Assembly: GCA_019639115.1 (NCBI GenBank)
Contig: JAHBSM010000004.1
Coordinates: 124,001 to 188,000 of the forward strand
Length of the DNA: 64,000 bases
Direction of reading: 5' to 3'
Origin: Acidobacteriota bacterium
GTDB lineage: Bacteria; Acidobacteriota; Blastocatellia; Pyrinomonadales; Pyrinomonadaceae
Shown here: positions 34,858 through 44,052 of the stretch, in pieces
Numbering within the stretch: the stretch's first letter is position 1
Layout of the letters: each line of letters starts with the position of its first letter
Notes under the pieces: generated by a model
Seen by the model: the letters and a program-made list of their open reading frames with translations, nothing else
The model's database searches: none
What the model was told of the DNA's origin: nothing
Made by a program: the position numbers and the translations under genes

Positions 34858-36417
34858 GTGAAGCGGTTGCCCTCATTAACGAATATCTCGCTCGCGGGCT
34901 TATCGGCGGCGCTGTTGATACTTGCATTTCCGGATATCGAAGCGTGGTTCCTTGCGTGGTTCGCCCTTGTTCCACTGATGCGGGCGGTCGAGCGCGAAGA
35001 CAGCGTCGCGCGGTCATTCCTGCTCGGCTGGATGTTCGGGACGATATTCTTTTTCGGCACGTGCTATTGGCTGACGTATGCCCCGATCCACTACGCGGAC
35101 ATTCCTTGGCCGATCGCTTATCTTCTGATCCTGATAGCTTGCATAGGAGCTGGCTTCTTTCCGGCTGTCTTCACCGGCATCCTTTCGTATCTGTTGCGTC
35201 GGCTGGGCGTTTGGGCGCTGTTGGCGGCTCCTTTCGTTTGGGTATGCACGGAGTTTTTACGATATTGGGTGACCGGGAATAACTGGAACGCTCTCGGGTA
35301 TTCGCAGGCTTTCGACACGTTCTTACTGCCCGCATCGCGGCTTGGCGGCGTTCTGTTGATAAGCTGGGCCTGCGCTGCATTGAGCGCATATGCTTTATTC
35401 GCATTCGACAGAACGAGGAAGGGACACTACCGCGCGGCCTTTGTGCCGGTCACGCTGATCTTGCTTGTTTTCGGAGCGATCCGTTCTACTGACCGGATCA
35501 CCGGCGTCGAATACAAACGCAGGGTCGAAGCGAAAATAATTGCTCTCCAGCCCAACGTGCCGATGTCCGGCTTGAACTACCTGAAATGGAAAGAGCTTCG
35601 GCAGCGGCAGTTCGATACTGCGGAAGCCGAAGTGAGGAAGCTGCCTGCCGGCGAACGACCGCCGGTCACGGTCATTCTTCCCGAATCGCCGATGAATTTC
35701 GCATACAATGATGATCGAGAATTTCAGGAGTATGTCAGGGAGTTCACAACGCGAAACAACGTCAGCCTGATATTCAATTCTGCCGAGCCGGATCCGACCA
35801 ACGGAAAATACTTCAACTCGGCAATGATGATCGGCGCCCAAGGGAGACCGATCGCTCAGTACGACAAGATCTATCTGCTGCCTTTCGGAGAAGCCGTTCC
35901 GGTGCCGTTCGAATCGATCGTGCCTGCATTTGTAGGAAATTTCTCGTATGGCCGCGAGTACGACCTATTGCCTTTCGGAGACGCAAAGGCTGGTGTGATG
36001 ATCTGTTTCGAATCGCATTTCGGCCAACTTGGGCGCGAATACGTTGGCAGCGGAGCCGACGCTCTGGTCGAAATGACAAATGACGGATATCTCGGCCCGA
36101 CGCCTGTCCTGCGTCAGCATCTGGCAAATGCAGTTTTTCGAGCCGTCGAGACAGATCGGCCGGTGCTTCGCGTTACTAATGTCGGAGTAACGGCCCGGAT
36201 CACCGAACGCGGCGAAGTGATGGACCCGGCGCCGGCGTATCAAGAAGACAGCCGCATCTGGACCATCTCCAAGAGCGACGGCTCGCAGACGTTCTATGTC
36301 AGATACGGCGATTGGTTCGCGTGGCTGTGTTCGATCGTGACCGTGATGCTCTCGGGCATCGCGTCGAGGCGCAGGCCCGCAGGCGAGGAAGAACCGGCGG
36401 GCATTCGCGATCTATAG
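34858..36417 (+). CDS. lnt: Apolipoprotein N-acyltransferase
   Basis: Adds the third acyl chain to lipoproteins at the periplasmic face of the inner membrane. The protein is 519 aa with about six N-terminal helices, then a nitrilase domain. The catalytic triad is visible: Glu in VILPESPMNF, Lys in QYDKIYLLPFGE, and Cys in GVMICFESHFG. The start is the GTG at 34858 (MKRLPSLTNIS). It is followed after 44 bp by prfB. The presence of Lnt fits the lipoproteins seen elsewhere in the window. Confidence 0.93.
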   Translation: MKRLPSLTNISLAGLSAALLILAFPDIEAWFLAWFALVPLMRAVEREDSVARSFLLGWMFGTIFFFGTCYWLTYAPIHYADIPWPIAYLLILIACIGAGFFPAVFTGILSYLLRRLGVWALLAAPFVWVCTEFLRYWVTGNNWNALGYSQAFDTFLLPASRLGGVLLISWACAALSAYALFAFDRTRKGHYRAAFVPVTLILLVFGAIRSTDRITGVEYKRRVEAKIIALQPNVPMSGLNYLKWKELRQRQFDTAEAEVRKLPAGERPPVTVILPESPMNFAYNDDREFQEYVREFTTRNNVSLIFNSAEPDPTNGKYFNSAMMIGAQGRPIAQYDKIYLLPFGEAVPVPFESIVPAFVGNFSYGREYDLLPFGDAKAGVMICFESHFGQLGREYVGSGADALVEMTNDGYLGPTPVLRQHLANAVFRAVETDRPVLRVTNVGVTARITERGEVMDPAPAYQEDSRIWTISKSDGSQTFYVRYGDWFAWLCSIVTVMLSGIASRRRPAGEEEPAGIRDL

Positions 36418-36461
36418 CAGTGGTTGATTCGATTGGACGGGAACGATCTTGTAAAATACCA

Positions 36462-37575
36462 ATGATGGAACTTACCGACCTAAAAGAAAGATTCGACGTG
36501 ATCAAAGACAAAGTTGCCCAACTTGGGAGGTTTCTTTGACGCGCCTCGGCTGCAACAACAATTAGACGAATTAGAACAACAGATCTCGGCGGCGGGATTC
36601 TGGGACGACCAGGCTTCGGCACAGAAGGTCGTACAGCAGCGTTCGCGGATAGAGAAACAGCTCGATCAGCAAAAGGCGTTTGAGACAGGCGTTTCCGATG
36701 CTGAGGTGCTGTTGGAATTTGCCGAGTCCGATGCAGACTCTGCTCGGGAACTCGAACAACTGATCGGCCGGCTCGAACGGGAGGCCGCCGCCGCCGAGGT
36801 TCAATCTCTGCTGTCTGGTGAGACCGATGCGAATAACGCCATATGCTCGCTGCAGGCGGGAGCCGGCGGCACGGATGCACAGGATTTTTGCCAAATGCTG
36901 CTCCGGATGTATATTCGCTGGGCTGAAAAGAAAGGCTTCTCGGTCGAGATCCTCGACGAACAGGCCGGGTCGGAAGCAGGCATCAAATCGGCAACATTCC
37001 GCGTAGAGGGCGATTATGCCTACGGGCTGCTCGCGGCCGAAGCGGGCGTGCATCGGCTCGTTCGCATCTCGCCGTTCAATTCCGGCGGCAGCCGCGAAAC
37101 GTCCTTTGCGTCCGTTTTCGTAAGCCCCGAGATCGACGAGAATATAGAGGTCACGATAGAGGACAAGGACCTGCGCGTCGATACGTATCGATCGAGCGGC
37201 GCCGGCGGCCAGCACGTAAACGTCACCGATTCAGCGGTCAGGATCACGCATTTGCCAACCGGAATTGTGGTAACGTGTCAAAATCAGCGGTCGCAGATCC
37301 AGAATCGCGCCGTGGCTATGCAAGTGCTGCGATCCAAGCTCTACGAACTCGAACTCGAAAAACGCCGCGAGGGCGCGGCCGAGCTCGAAGCCGGGAAGAT
37401 GGACATCTCATTCGGATCGCAGATACGCAATTACGTGCTGCATCCTTACCGCTTGGTCAAGGACACGCGTACCAAACACGAGACAAGCGATGTTGATGCG
37501 GTGCTCGACGGCGAGATCGATGAGTTCATTCAGGAATTTTTGGTGTGTAAGAAAAGCGCACGCTTTGGTGTTTGA
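36462..37575 (+). CDS. prfB: Peptide chain release factor 2, programmed +1 frameshift
   Basis: Terminates translation at UGA and UAA. The gene is split in two frames: 36462-36536 (25 codons, ending GRFL), then a TGA at 36537, and the main frame resumes at 36538 (345 codons). The shift site reads CTT TGA C and is preceded by a Shine-Dalgarno-like GGGAGG (36525-36530), with the same 3-nt spacing as in E. coli. Codon recognition motif SPF (RISPFNSGG) and hydrolysis motif GGQ (GAGGQHVN) are present. This makes RF2 autoregulate its own level. A start at 36465 is equally possible. Confidence 0.95.
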
Positions 37576-37580
37576 TTATC

Positions 37581-37652
37581 AATTGTGAGTTGGACGATCG
37601 TTAATTGGCGGCAGACAAGATCAACCAATTAACAATGGGCCAGTTCACAATT
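37581..37652 (+). repeat. Imperfect 28-bp inverted repeat between prfB and ftsK
   Basis: Left arm 37581-37608 and right arm 37625-37652 are inverted copies with about 21 of 28 positions matching (AATTGTGA... and ...TCACAATT, ...TTAATTGG and CCAATTAA...). It could form a long hairpin; there is no T run. It may be a small dispersed element or an attenuating hairpin. Confidence 0.6.
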
Positions 37653-37668
37653 AAGAGTTTTTGGTTTC

Positions 37669-40155
37669 ATGAAAACCTGCCCGACCTGCAAAGCAGTTTA
37701 CCGCGACGAGGAGATCAACTTCTGCCTTGCCGACGGGACGACGCTTATCGAAAAAAAGGGCAAGAACACAAAACGTTCGCATCGCAACGACGTGGTCGCG
37801 GTGATCGTGGCGGCGGTCGCCCTGCTTGTGATGCTGAGCCTGATAACGGCGAGCACGACAGACAGATCATTGTTTTCGACCGGTGACGGCTCGCAGATCC
37901 GCAACTGGATCGGCCCGATCGGAGCCAATATCGCAGCAGTTCTCTTTAATTTCTTCGGATACGCGGCTTACATTTTTCCTTTCCTGATCGCCTTGATCGC
38001 ATGGCGGGTCTATCAGGCCGATACGCTCGTGCCGCGTCCGCTACGCGCGGCCGGATTCGTGCTGTTCGTTGTGTCGCTCGCCGGGCTGCTGTCGCTATTC
38101 TTTGGGCCGCGTGCCGGAGCCGCAACCGGCGAAATGGCGGCTCAGGGCGTGGGCCACTTTATCGGCAGCATCGGCGCCGGCGTGCTGCTGACGGCCGTTT
38201 TTATCAGCTCCGTTCTCCTGGTAACCAATTTTACGATCGAAGGTTTTATGAGTCATTTCGATCTGGCGTGGGAGAACGTCCGCATCCGGTTCGACGAATG
38301 GCGGGAACGCAGGCGTGCAGAGAGCCCATCGATGATCGAGGCGAAACGGCGAGCCGAGAAACGCCGTTCGAAGCGGGAATTGCAGGACGAAGTGCCATCA
38401 ACGATCCGTGTGCCCGATATCGCCGCCGAGCCAATTATCGAACCGACGATCGACGAAGGCCCGTCGATACCGACCGTTCCGGCCCCGGAACAAAGCTACG
38501 AGACGCTTGTAGCCGACGACCCGCTTGCGACCACGCCGGGCGGCGTCGTTGATGACGAGAACCAAGCGGTCGAAGATCTCGTGTTGGCGGAAACCGAACC
38601 TGAGTCAGACGATGCAGAAGAGCCCGTGCCGGATGACGAACCGGAGGCTTCAAAGCGAAATAACTACGATAATTATCAATATCCGCGACCCGAGATGCTC
38701 ACGCCGCCTGCACCGCGAATACAGCAGGACGACGACGAACTGCGTGCTATCGCTCGCGAACTGTCGCAGAAGGCAGGCGAGTTCAACGTAGGCGGCTCTG
38801 TGATGAACATCTCAAAAGGCCCGGTCGTGACGACGTACGAATTTAAGCCCGACGCAGGTGTCCGCTATTCGCGTGTGACAAATCTCGCTGACGACCTTTG
38901 CCTGGCCCTCAAAGCCGAGTCGATAAGGATAGACCGAATTCCTGGAAAGGCATATGTTGGCATCGAAGTGCCGAATCGCCGCCGTGAGGTGATCAATCTC
39001 CGCGAGGTGATCGAATCGCCCGAATTCGAGAAATCGAACAGCCTTCTCACTTTGGCTCTCGGCAAGACCATCGGCGGACTGAACTACGTGAATGACCTTG
39101 CAAAAATGCCGCACCTGCTGATCGCCGGTGCGACCGGTGCAGGTAAATCGGTCGGCGTCAATACGCTCGTGATGTCGATCCTTTATAAGGCCCGGCCCGA
39201 TGAGGTCAAATTCATCATGGTCGATCCAAAGCGGCTCGAGCTCGGGCTCTACAAGGACATACCGCATCTCGCGGTGCCGATCATCACAGAACCTAAGAAG
39301 GCCGCGAATGCATTGAAATGGGCCGTCACCGAAATGGAGAGGCGGTATCGCGACCTTGCGGGCTACGGAGTACGCAACATTGACGGCTACAACGCCGAGA
39401 TGCGACGCCGGCGAGATCTAGAGCTGACGGACCATGACGGCAATGAACCGCGCATCCTGCCATATGTCGTAATAATCATCGACGAGCTCGCCGACCTGAT
39501 GATGGTCGCGGGCAAAGACGTCGAAGAATCGATAACGCGGCTTGCGCAGATGGCTCGAGCTGTCGGCATTCACCTTGTGCTCGCCACTCAGAGGCCCTCA
39601 GTGGACGTTATTACGGGACTTATCAAGGCAAATTTCCCCTCGCGCATCGCGTTCCGCGTTTCGAGCAAGGTCGATAGTCGAACGATCATAGACGGCAACG
39701 GGGCCGAGAGCCTGCTGGGCCAGGGCGATATGCTGTTCCTGCCGCCGGGTAACGCGAACGTGATACGCATACACGGCGCCTTCGTCAACGAGGCTGAGAT
39801 CAAGAAAGTGGTCGATCATATCAAGGGTCAGGGCAGTCCGGAATACGACCAGACGATCACCGTGTCGCCCGAAGAAACTGCGGACGACGGCGAACTTCCG
39901 GGCCGCCGCGATCCGATATTTGACGATGCTCTACGCGTCTTCGTATCTGCCAAACGAGCTTCTACGAGCCTGCTTCAGCGTAATTTCAAGGTAGGCTATG
40001 GACGCGCGGCCGGCATCATCGACGCGATGGTACGCGAGGGATTCATCGGCGAGATGGACGGCGCGGCCCGCGCTCGGCCGATACTCGAAAAAGCCTACGA
40101 ATACCTTCAGGATCTCGAAGAAGGAGCAGCCGGCGACCTCGACGACCGGCCTTAG
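37669..40155 (+). CDS. ftsK: FtsK/SpoIIIE-family DNA translocase with N-terminal zinc ribbon
   Basis: Moves chromosome ends at the division septum. The protein is 828 aa. Residues 1-25 (MKTCPTCKAVYRDEEINFC, then LADGT) form a putative zinc ribbon, unusual for FtsK. Four membrane helices (about 42-190) and an acidic, proline-rich linker (about 225-345) follow. The motor has Walker A GATGAGKSVGVN and Walker B VIIIDELADLMM, and the C-terminal gamma winged helix is DDALRVFVSAKRASTSLLQR. There is no clear ribosome site at the ATG, so an internal start that drops the ribbon cannot be excluded. Confidence 0.93.
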   Translation: MKTCPTCKAVYRDEEINFCLADGTTLIEKKGKNTKRSHRNDVVAVIVAAVALLVMLSLITASTTDRSLFSTGDGSQIRNWIGPIGANIAAVLFNFFGYAAYIFPFLIALIAWRVYQADTLVPRPLRAAGFVLFVVSLAGLLSLFFGPRAGAATGEMAAQGVGHFIGSIGAGVLLTAVFISSVLLVTNFTIEGFMSHFDLAWENVRIRFDEWRERRRAESPSMIEAKRRAEKRRSKRELQDEVPSTIRVPDIAAEPIIEPTIDEGPSIPTVPAPEQSYETLVADDPLATTPGGVVDDENQAVEDLVLAETEPESDDAEEPVPDDEPEASKRNNYDNYQYPRPEMLTPPAPRIQQDDDELRAIARELSQKAGEFNVGGSVMNISKGPVVTTYEFKPDAGVRYSRVTNLADDLCLALKAESIRIDRIPGKAYVGIEVPNRRREVINLREVIESPEFEKSNSLLTLALGKTIGGLNYVNDLAKMPHLLIAGATGAGKSVGVNTLVMSILYKARPDEVKFIMVDPKRLELGLYKDIPHLAVPIITEPKKAANALKWAVTEMERRYRDLAGYGVRNIDGYNAEMRRRRDLELTDHDGNEPRILPYVVIIIDELADLMMVAGKDVEESITRLAQMARAVGIHLVLATQRPSVDVITGLIKANFPSRIAFRVSSKVDSRTIIDGNGAESLLGQGDMLFLPPGNANVIRIHGAFVNEAEIKKVVDHIKGQGSPEYDQTITVSPEETADDGELPGRRDPIFDDALRVFVSAKRASTSLLQRNFKVGYGRAAGIIDAMVREGFIGEMDGAARARPILEKAYEYLQDLEEGAAGDLDDRP

Positions 40156-40191
40156 TCGAACCGCTTCCGTCGGGACGGCTGCAGCGAACGG

Positions 40192-42900
40192 ATGCTATTC
40201 AGGTTGCCGAAGCTGCGTTCACGTCACAAATTGTCCGATAGCGAGAGCACTCGCATCGGTGCTTCGCTGCCGCTCGTGTGGCTCGCTGCGGCTTTCGCTT
40301 CCGGGGCCGCGGCGGGTGCTTCAACTTATCTTCCTCCGATAATTGCTGCAGCGATCGGTTTAGCCGCAGTCGTGCTCCTGGCGGCGGCTAGGATCGAGGG
40401 ACGCCCGGCCGGGTTGGCGGCCATTATTGCTTTCACTTTCGCGGGGATCGCCGCGGGAGGATCTTCAGCAGTAGCGGCGACGGATCCCGACCGCATACGC
40501 AATATCTACGACCGCGGCGAGATCGTATCCGGCAGCGAGGTCGTCCTCAACGGCGTCGTCTCGTCGGTGATCGAGCCCGATCCCGACGGCGAGAACGCAC
40601 GGCTTCGCGTCACATCGATCGTTTATAGGGACAATGAACGGCCTGCATCCGGCACCGTGCAGCTCAGTCTAAGGCACGCGAACGCCGAGGGGGAGACGAG
40701 GCTTCGATACGGTTCGCCTGTGAGTGCTTTGTGCCGGCTTCAGCGTGAGGACAAGTATCTCGATCCGGGCGTAATTCCGACGCGGGAGTCGCTCGACCGT
40801 CGCGGCGTGGACGCGGCCTGCTCGGTCAACAATATAGGAAATATCGAGATCGGCGGCGAGGATCATTCGATCATGGCGATTCTTTCGGACCTGCGTGTGG
40901 CGGCCGTTCGCGAGCTCCGACTTAGACTGTCGCCACGGGCCGCGGGCGTCATGATAGCAGCGCTCACCGGCGACCGACACTTCGTGGACGGCGACACAGC
41001 CGAGGCATTCCGTGAGGGAGGCACGTTCCACATTCTCGTCGTTTCGGGACTGCATATTTCCTTCATCGGAGGGCTACTTCTGTTCGCTGCGCGTCGTCTG
41101 ACGCGAAAAAGATGGGTGCAGGCGGCCGTGTCGGCAGTACCGCTATGGGCCTATACAGCAGCCGCAGGGGGCAACATTCCCGCGGTCAGGGCTGCGGTGA
41201 TGTTCACGTTGATACTGATCGGATATGTCCTGTATCGGCCCACGTCGATGCTGAACATGCTTGGAGCCGCTGCGATCATCCTGCTGGCCTGGCGGCCGGC
41301 TGACGTGTTCGACCCGACGTTCCATTTATCGTTCGTCAGCGTCGCGGCCATCGTAGGCGTCGCGATCCCTCTGATCGAAAGGCTGCGAAATATCGGCGAA
41401 TGGTATCCGAAACCGGGACAGCCGCTGCCGCCGAGGTGCACTCGCTTGATGCGCCGAGCGTGCGAAACCATTTGGTGGCGACCCGAGGCGTGGTCCAAAG
41501 AGCTGTCCACACAGATCTGGTCCGGCACGATCCGCAAGGAACCGTTCTTTGGCGGCAAGCTCAGCGGCGGCATTCAGTCGGTTGCGGCGGGCCTGATCCA
41601 GGCCTTGATCATATCGACTGCCGCACAGTTTGCAATGCTGCCGCTTTTAGCGATCTATTTTAATCGTGTCGTGCTGACCGGGCCGATCTCGAATCTGTGG
41701 GTAGCGTCGATCTTCGCGGTCGAGGCTCTGGCGAGCGTTGCCGGCCTGGCCGCGTCCGCCGTGTCTGAAAAGATAGGCGGCCTATTCTTTGGTTTGGCCG
41801 ACGTGTCGAATACGGCGATGTTATGGCTCCCGGCGACATTGTCGTCGATAGGGGCGACGGGATACCGGCTGCCTGCATACTCAGGCCGGGCAACGCTCAT
41901 CTATGTGGCATACCTGGCCGCGTTCGCGGGTTTAGCCTTTCAAATACGCCGTTGGCGGCCGTTGGACGTTGCGGGAAATTGGCGGGCCAATAGCGACCTG
42001 ACGCTGATAATAACCGCATCTCTGGCAATTTTCGGCGGAGTGATCGCCATTGGCGTCGGCGCCGACGCCAAAGCCGACGGCCGGCTCTACGTTCATTTCA
42101 TAGACGTGGGCCAGGGCGACGCGATATTGCTGCGGCTGCCCGGCGGCGGCGCCGTGCTGATAGACGGCGGAGGTACGCGAAACTACAAAGCGGAACAGGA
42201 CGGCGGTTCGCCCAGATACGATCGAGCGGGTATCGGCGAGGTAGTGACGAATCGAACTCTGTGGGCTCTCGGGGTAGATCGTCTGGAGGCTATCGCTGCA
42301 ACGCACTCGGATGCAGATCATGCGGAAGGACTGGCGGATGTTGCTCGTTCGTTCACATTCGATCGGCTCTTACTTGGCCGAAAGGCGTGCTCTGCACCTG
42401 AGATGTCACCCGTCTGTGCCGAGGCAAAAAGGCAGGAAGCACTGATCGAGATCGTCGAACGCGGCGATACATTTGAGATCGAAGGCGTTGTTTTCGAAGT
42501 GCTGCATCCCGCGACGGGCGACGGCCCGTATGACAATGATGCGTCGCTCGTTCTGCGTGTCACTTATGGCGGGCGGCGATTCTTGCTGACCGGCGATATC
42601 GAACGCGGTGCGGAGGCAGCCATCATCGGGAGCGGTGTCGAAATGGCCGCCGATGTCGTCAAGATACCGCACCACGGCAGCAAGACCTCCTCCACCGACG
42701 CATTCGTAAATGCAGTATCGGCACGCTACGCAATCGTCAGCGCCGGCAAGAGGTCGCCATTTGGCCATCCCGCCGATGCGATCGTTCGCCGCTGGATAGA
42801 AGCCGGTGCCGAGGTTCTCTCAACCCAGCAGAATGGCATGATCACGTTCTCGACCGACGGGAGCGACCTTCTGGTCACTGCTTATGCCTCGGAAAAGTAG
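40192..42900 (+). CDS. comEC: DNA uptake channel protein ComEC/Rec2
   Basis: Inner-membrane channel for single-stranded DNA in natural transformation. The protein is 902 aa. An N-terminal DUF4131 region and OB-like soluble part (about 95-215) are followed by the Competence membrane domain, with EGGTFHILVVSGLHISFIGG. A C-terminal metallo-beta-lactamase domain has VHFIDVGQGDAILL, THSDADHAEGL (the second H of the usual THxHADH is replaced by D), and VKIPHHGSKTSS. It starts 36 bp after ftsK. No other com gene is in the window. Confidence 0.92.
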   Translation: MLFRLPKLRSRHKLSDSESTRIGASLPLVWLAAAFASGAAAGASTYLPPIIAAAIGLAAVVLLAAARIEGRPAGLAAIIAFTFAGIAAGGSSAVAATDPDRIRNIYDRGEIVSGSEVVLNGVVSSVIEPDPDGENARLRVTSIVYRDNERPASGTVQLSLRHANAEGETRLRYGSPVSALCRLQREDKYLDPGVIPTRESLDRRGVDAACSVNNIGNIEIGGEDHSIMAILSDLRVAAVRELRLRLSPRAAGVMIAALTGDRHFVDGDTAEAFREGGTFHILVVSGLHISFIGGLLLFAARRLTRKRWVQAAVSAVPLWAYTAAAGGNIPAVRAAVMFTLILIGYVLYRPTSMLNMLGAAAIILLAWRPADVFDPTFHLSFVSVAAIVGVAIPLIERLRNIGEWYPKPGQPLPPRCTRLMRRACETIWWRPEAWSKELSTQIWSGTIRKEPFFGGKLSGGIQSVAAGLIQALIISTAAQFAMLPLLAIYFNRVVLTGPISNLWVASIFAVEALASVAGLAASAVSEKIGGLFFGLADVSNTAMLWLPATLSSIGATGYRLPAYSGRATLIYVAYLAAFAGLAFQIRRWRPLDVAGNWRANSDLTLIITASLAIFGGVIAIGVGADAKADGRLYVHFIDVGQGDAILLRLPGGGAVLIDGGGTRNYKAEQDGGSPRYDRAGIGEVVTNRTLWALGVDRLEAIAATHSDADHAEGLADVARSFTFDRLLLGRKACSAPEMSPVCAEAKRQEALIEIVERGDTFEIEGVVFEVLHPATGDGPYDNDASLVLRVTYGGRRFLLTGDIERGAEAAIIGSGVEMAADVVKIPHHGSKTSSTDAFVNAVSARYAIVSAGKRSPFGHPADAIVRRWIEAGAEVLSTQQNGMITFSTDGSDLLVTAYASEK

Positions 42901-42930
42901 TTGCTATTCTCCTGTACAATCAAATACAAT
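42901..42930 (+). promoter_or_regulatory. Possible promoter for the small membrane protein gene
   Basis: TTGCTA, 18-bp spacer, TACAAT, directly after the comEC stop, 77 bp before the ATG at 43008. An alternative TACAAT lies at 42915. Confidence 0.4.
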
Positions 42931-43007
42931 AACGTTGAACAAATAAAAACAACGGATGGCACCGAGTGGTCATCCGTGCGCCGGCAAACTTGACAAAGGA
43001 GGACGTT

Positions 43008-43193
43008 ATGCCTTGTTGGGCCAATTGTTTGTTGGGATTCTGGTGGATCTGGGGCATCGGCTCGATCGTCGCTGCATTGATCGGACTCGCTTCGACGCTC
43101 ACGCCGTGGGGTTTGCTTTGGGGTGCCGTATGGCTCGGTGTGACCCTGATAGCTTGTCTTATTTTCTGTTTGGTCAGGTGCGGCGGACGTTAG
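43008..43193 (+). CDS. Small Cys/Trp-rich membrane protein (61 aa)
   Basis: Start at the ATG at 43008, set by a near-perfect AAAGGAGGA ribosome site. The peptide begins MPCWANCLLGFWWIWGIG, contains two hydrophobic segments (about 8-28 and 33-56), and ends CLVRCGGR. It has five cysteines and six tryptophans. No family is recognised. It is 37 bp upstream of a membrane-anchored protein that also ends in a Cys-containing hydrophobic tail, so the two may work together. Confidence 0.7.
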   Translation: MPCWANCLLGFWWIWGIGSIVAALIGLASTLTPWGLLWGAVWLGVTLIACLIFCLVRCGGR

Positions 43194-43230
43194 TTCCGTG
43201 CGCATGTGAATTCAAGTTGGAGGCATGATC

Positions 43231-43953
43231 ATGGAAATCAAACCAGGTGGAACAAGAGAACAGAACGCAGTTGGAGCTTGGCTCGACAGGGCTTGTCTGA
43301 TCAAGGCAGAGGCCGCAGGCGCGTCGGCCGTGTTACCGTCGCTGCTGCCGTTCTTCGATCATTTTTCGCACGCTATCGCCAGCTTTGGCCGCTGCGAGTT
43401 GAACGCAAGGGAACTTGACCGATCGGTGGCGTTGGGAGTATTTGCCGATCGCCGAAAGCGTCTCGGCGCGGACATAGCCAAATACAACAACGCGGGACTC
43501 GAACAGATAGACCGTCTCCGCAAAGTGATCCCGGCTATGGCGGAAGAGATCGCAAGGTTAAAGGTACCTCATAAACAGGCCGTCGGACGGCTTCGCGAGT
43601 GCGTAGGCGAGATCCGGACCGCTATAGCCGAGTGGGATATGAAAGGATCGGATGCGGCAAAGATCGACAGCGTCCTCTCAGAAGCCTTAGACGTGGTCAG
43701 CAAAGACGGACTCGCAGGGATCGCCGGCTATCTTGACCTAAAAGCTCAGGAACTCAAGCGGCTCAGGAAGCGGAAAGATCGAGGCGCGGTTGAAAATATC
43801 CCATGGTGGAAACTCGCGATCGTCGCAGGGATGATCGGCTGGTTCTTTTTGATCTTTGCCACGTGCGGCACTGGCGGATGCACCGCCGCCTCGGCTGTTT
43901 TTTGGCTCATCATTTCAGCATTGCATCTGGTCGCGTTCGTGCTGTTCTGTTGA
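43231..43953 (+). CDS. Helical protein with C-terminal membrane tail, unknown function
   Basis: About 240 aa. The ATG at 43231 is preferred over that at 43225 because the TTGGAGG site then has normal spacing (7 nt). Residues 1-190 are helical and charged, probably coiled coil (for example EQIDRLRKVIPAMAEEIARL). Residues about 195-240 hold two hydrophobic segments (KLAIVAGMIGWFFLIFATCGTGG and AVFWLIISALHLVAFVLFC, quoted in part). Its partner is probably the 61-aa protein upstream. No homologue comes to mind. Confidence 0.72.
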   Translation: MEIKPGGTREQNAVGAWLDRACLIKAEAAGASAVLPSLLPFFDHFSHAIASFGRCELNARELDRSVALGVFADRRKRLGADIAKYNNAGLEQIDRLRKVIPAMAEEIARLKVPHKQAVGRLRECVGEIRTAIAEWDMKGSDAAKIDSVLSEALDVVSKDGLAGIAGYLDLKAQELKRLRKRKDRGAVENIPWWKLAIVAGMIGWFFLIFATCGTGGCTAASAVFWLIISALHLVAFVLFC

Positions 43954-43985
43954 TCACGAGATCTATGGCCAAGCTGGACCAAGCC

Positions 43986-44029
43986 AAAAAAATTAGAGAG
44001 CCGCTCCTGCCCGGCGGGAGCGGCTCTCT
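43986..44029 (-). terminator. Terminator for the double-SnoaL lipoprotein gene
   Basis: Perfect 13-bp stem AGAGAGCCGCTCC/GGAGCGGCTCTCT. On the minus strand it is followed by a run of seven T residues (43986-43992), so it ends the lipoprotein transcript. It may also stop plus-strand transcription from the previous gene. Confidence 0.88.
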
Positions 44030-44052
44030 TATTGGGTGTGAACCTTCCGATC

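Noticed and set aside
34770..35282. 170-aa plus frame starting before lnt
   Set aside because: Out-of-frame shadow of lnt; no family signal, and it begins in the inverted-repeat region.
42901..42930. Possible terminator directly after comEC
   Set aside because: No inverted repeat is present; the sequence looks more like a weak promoter.
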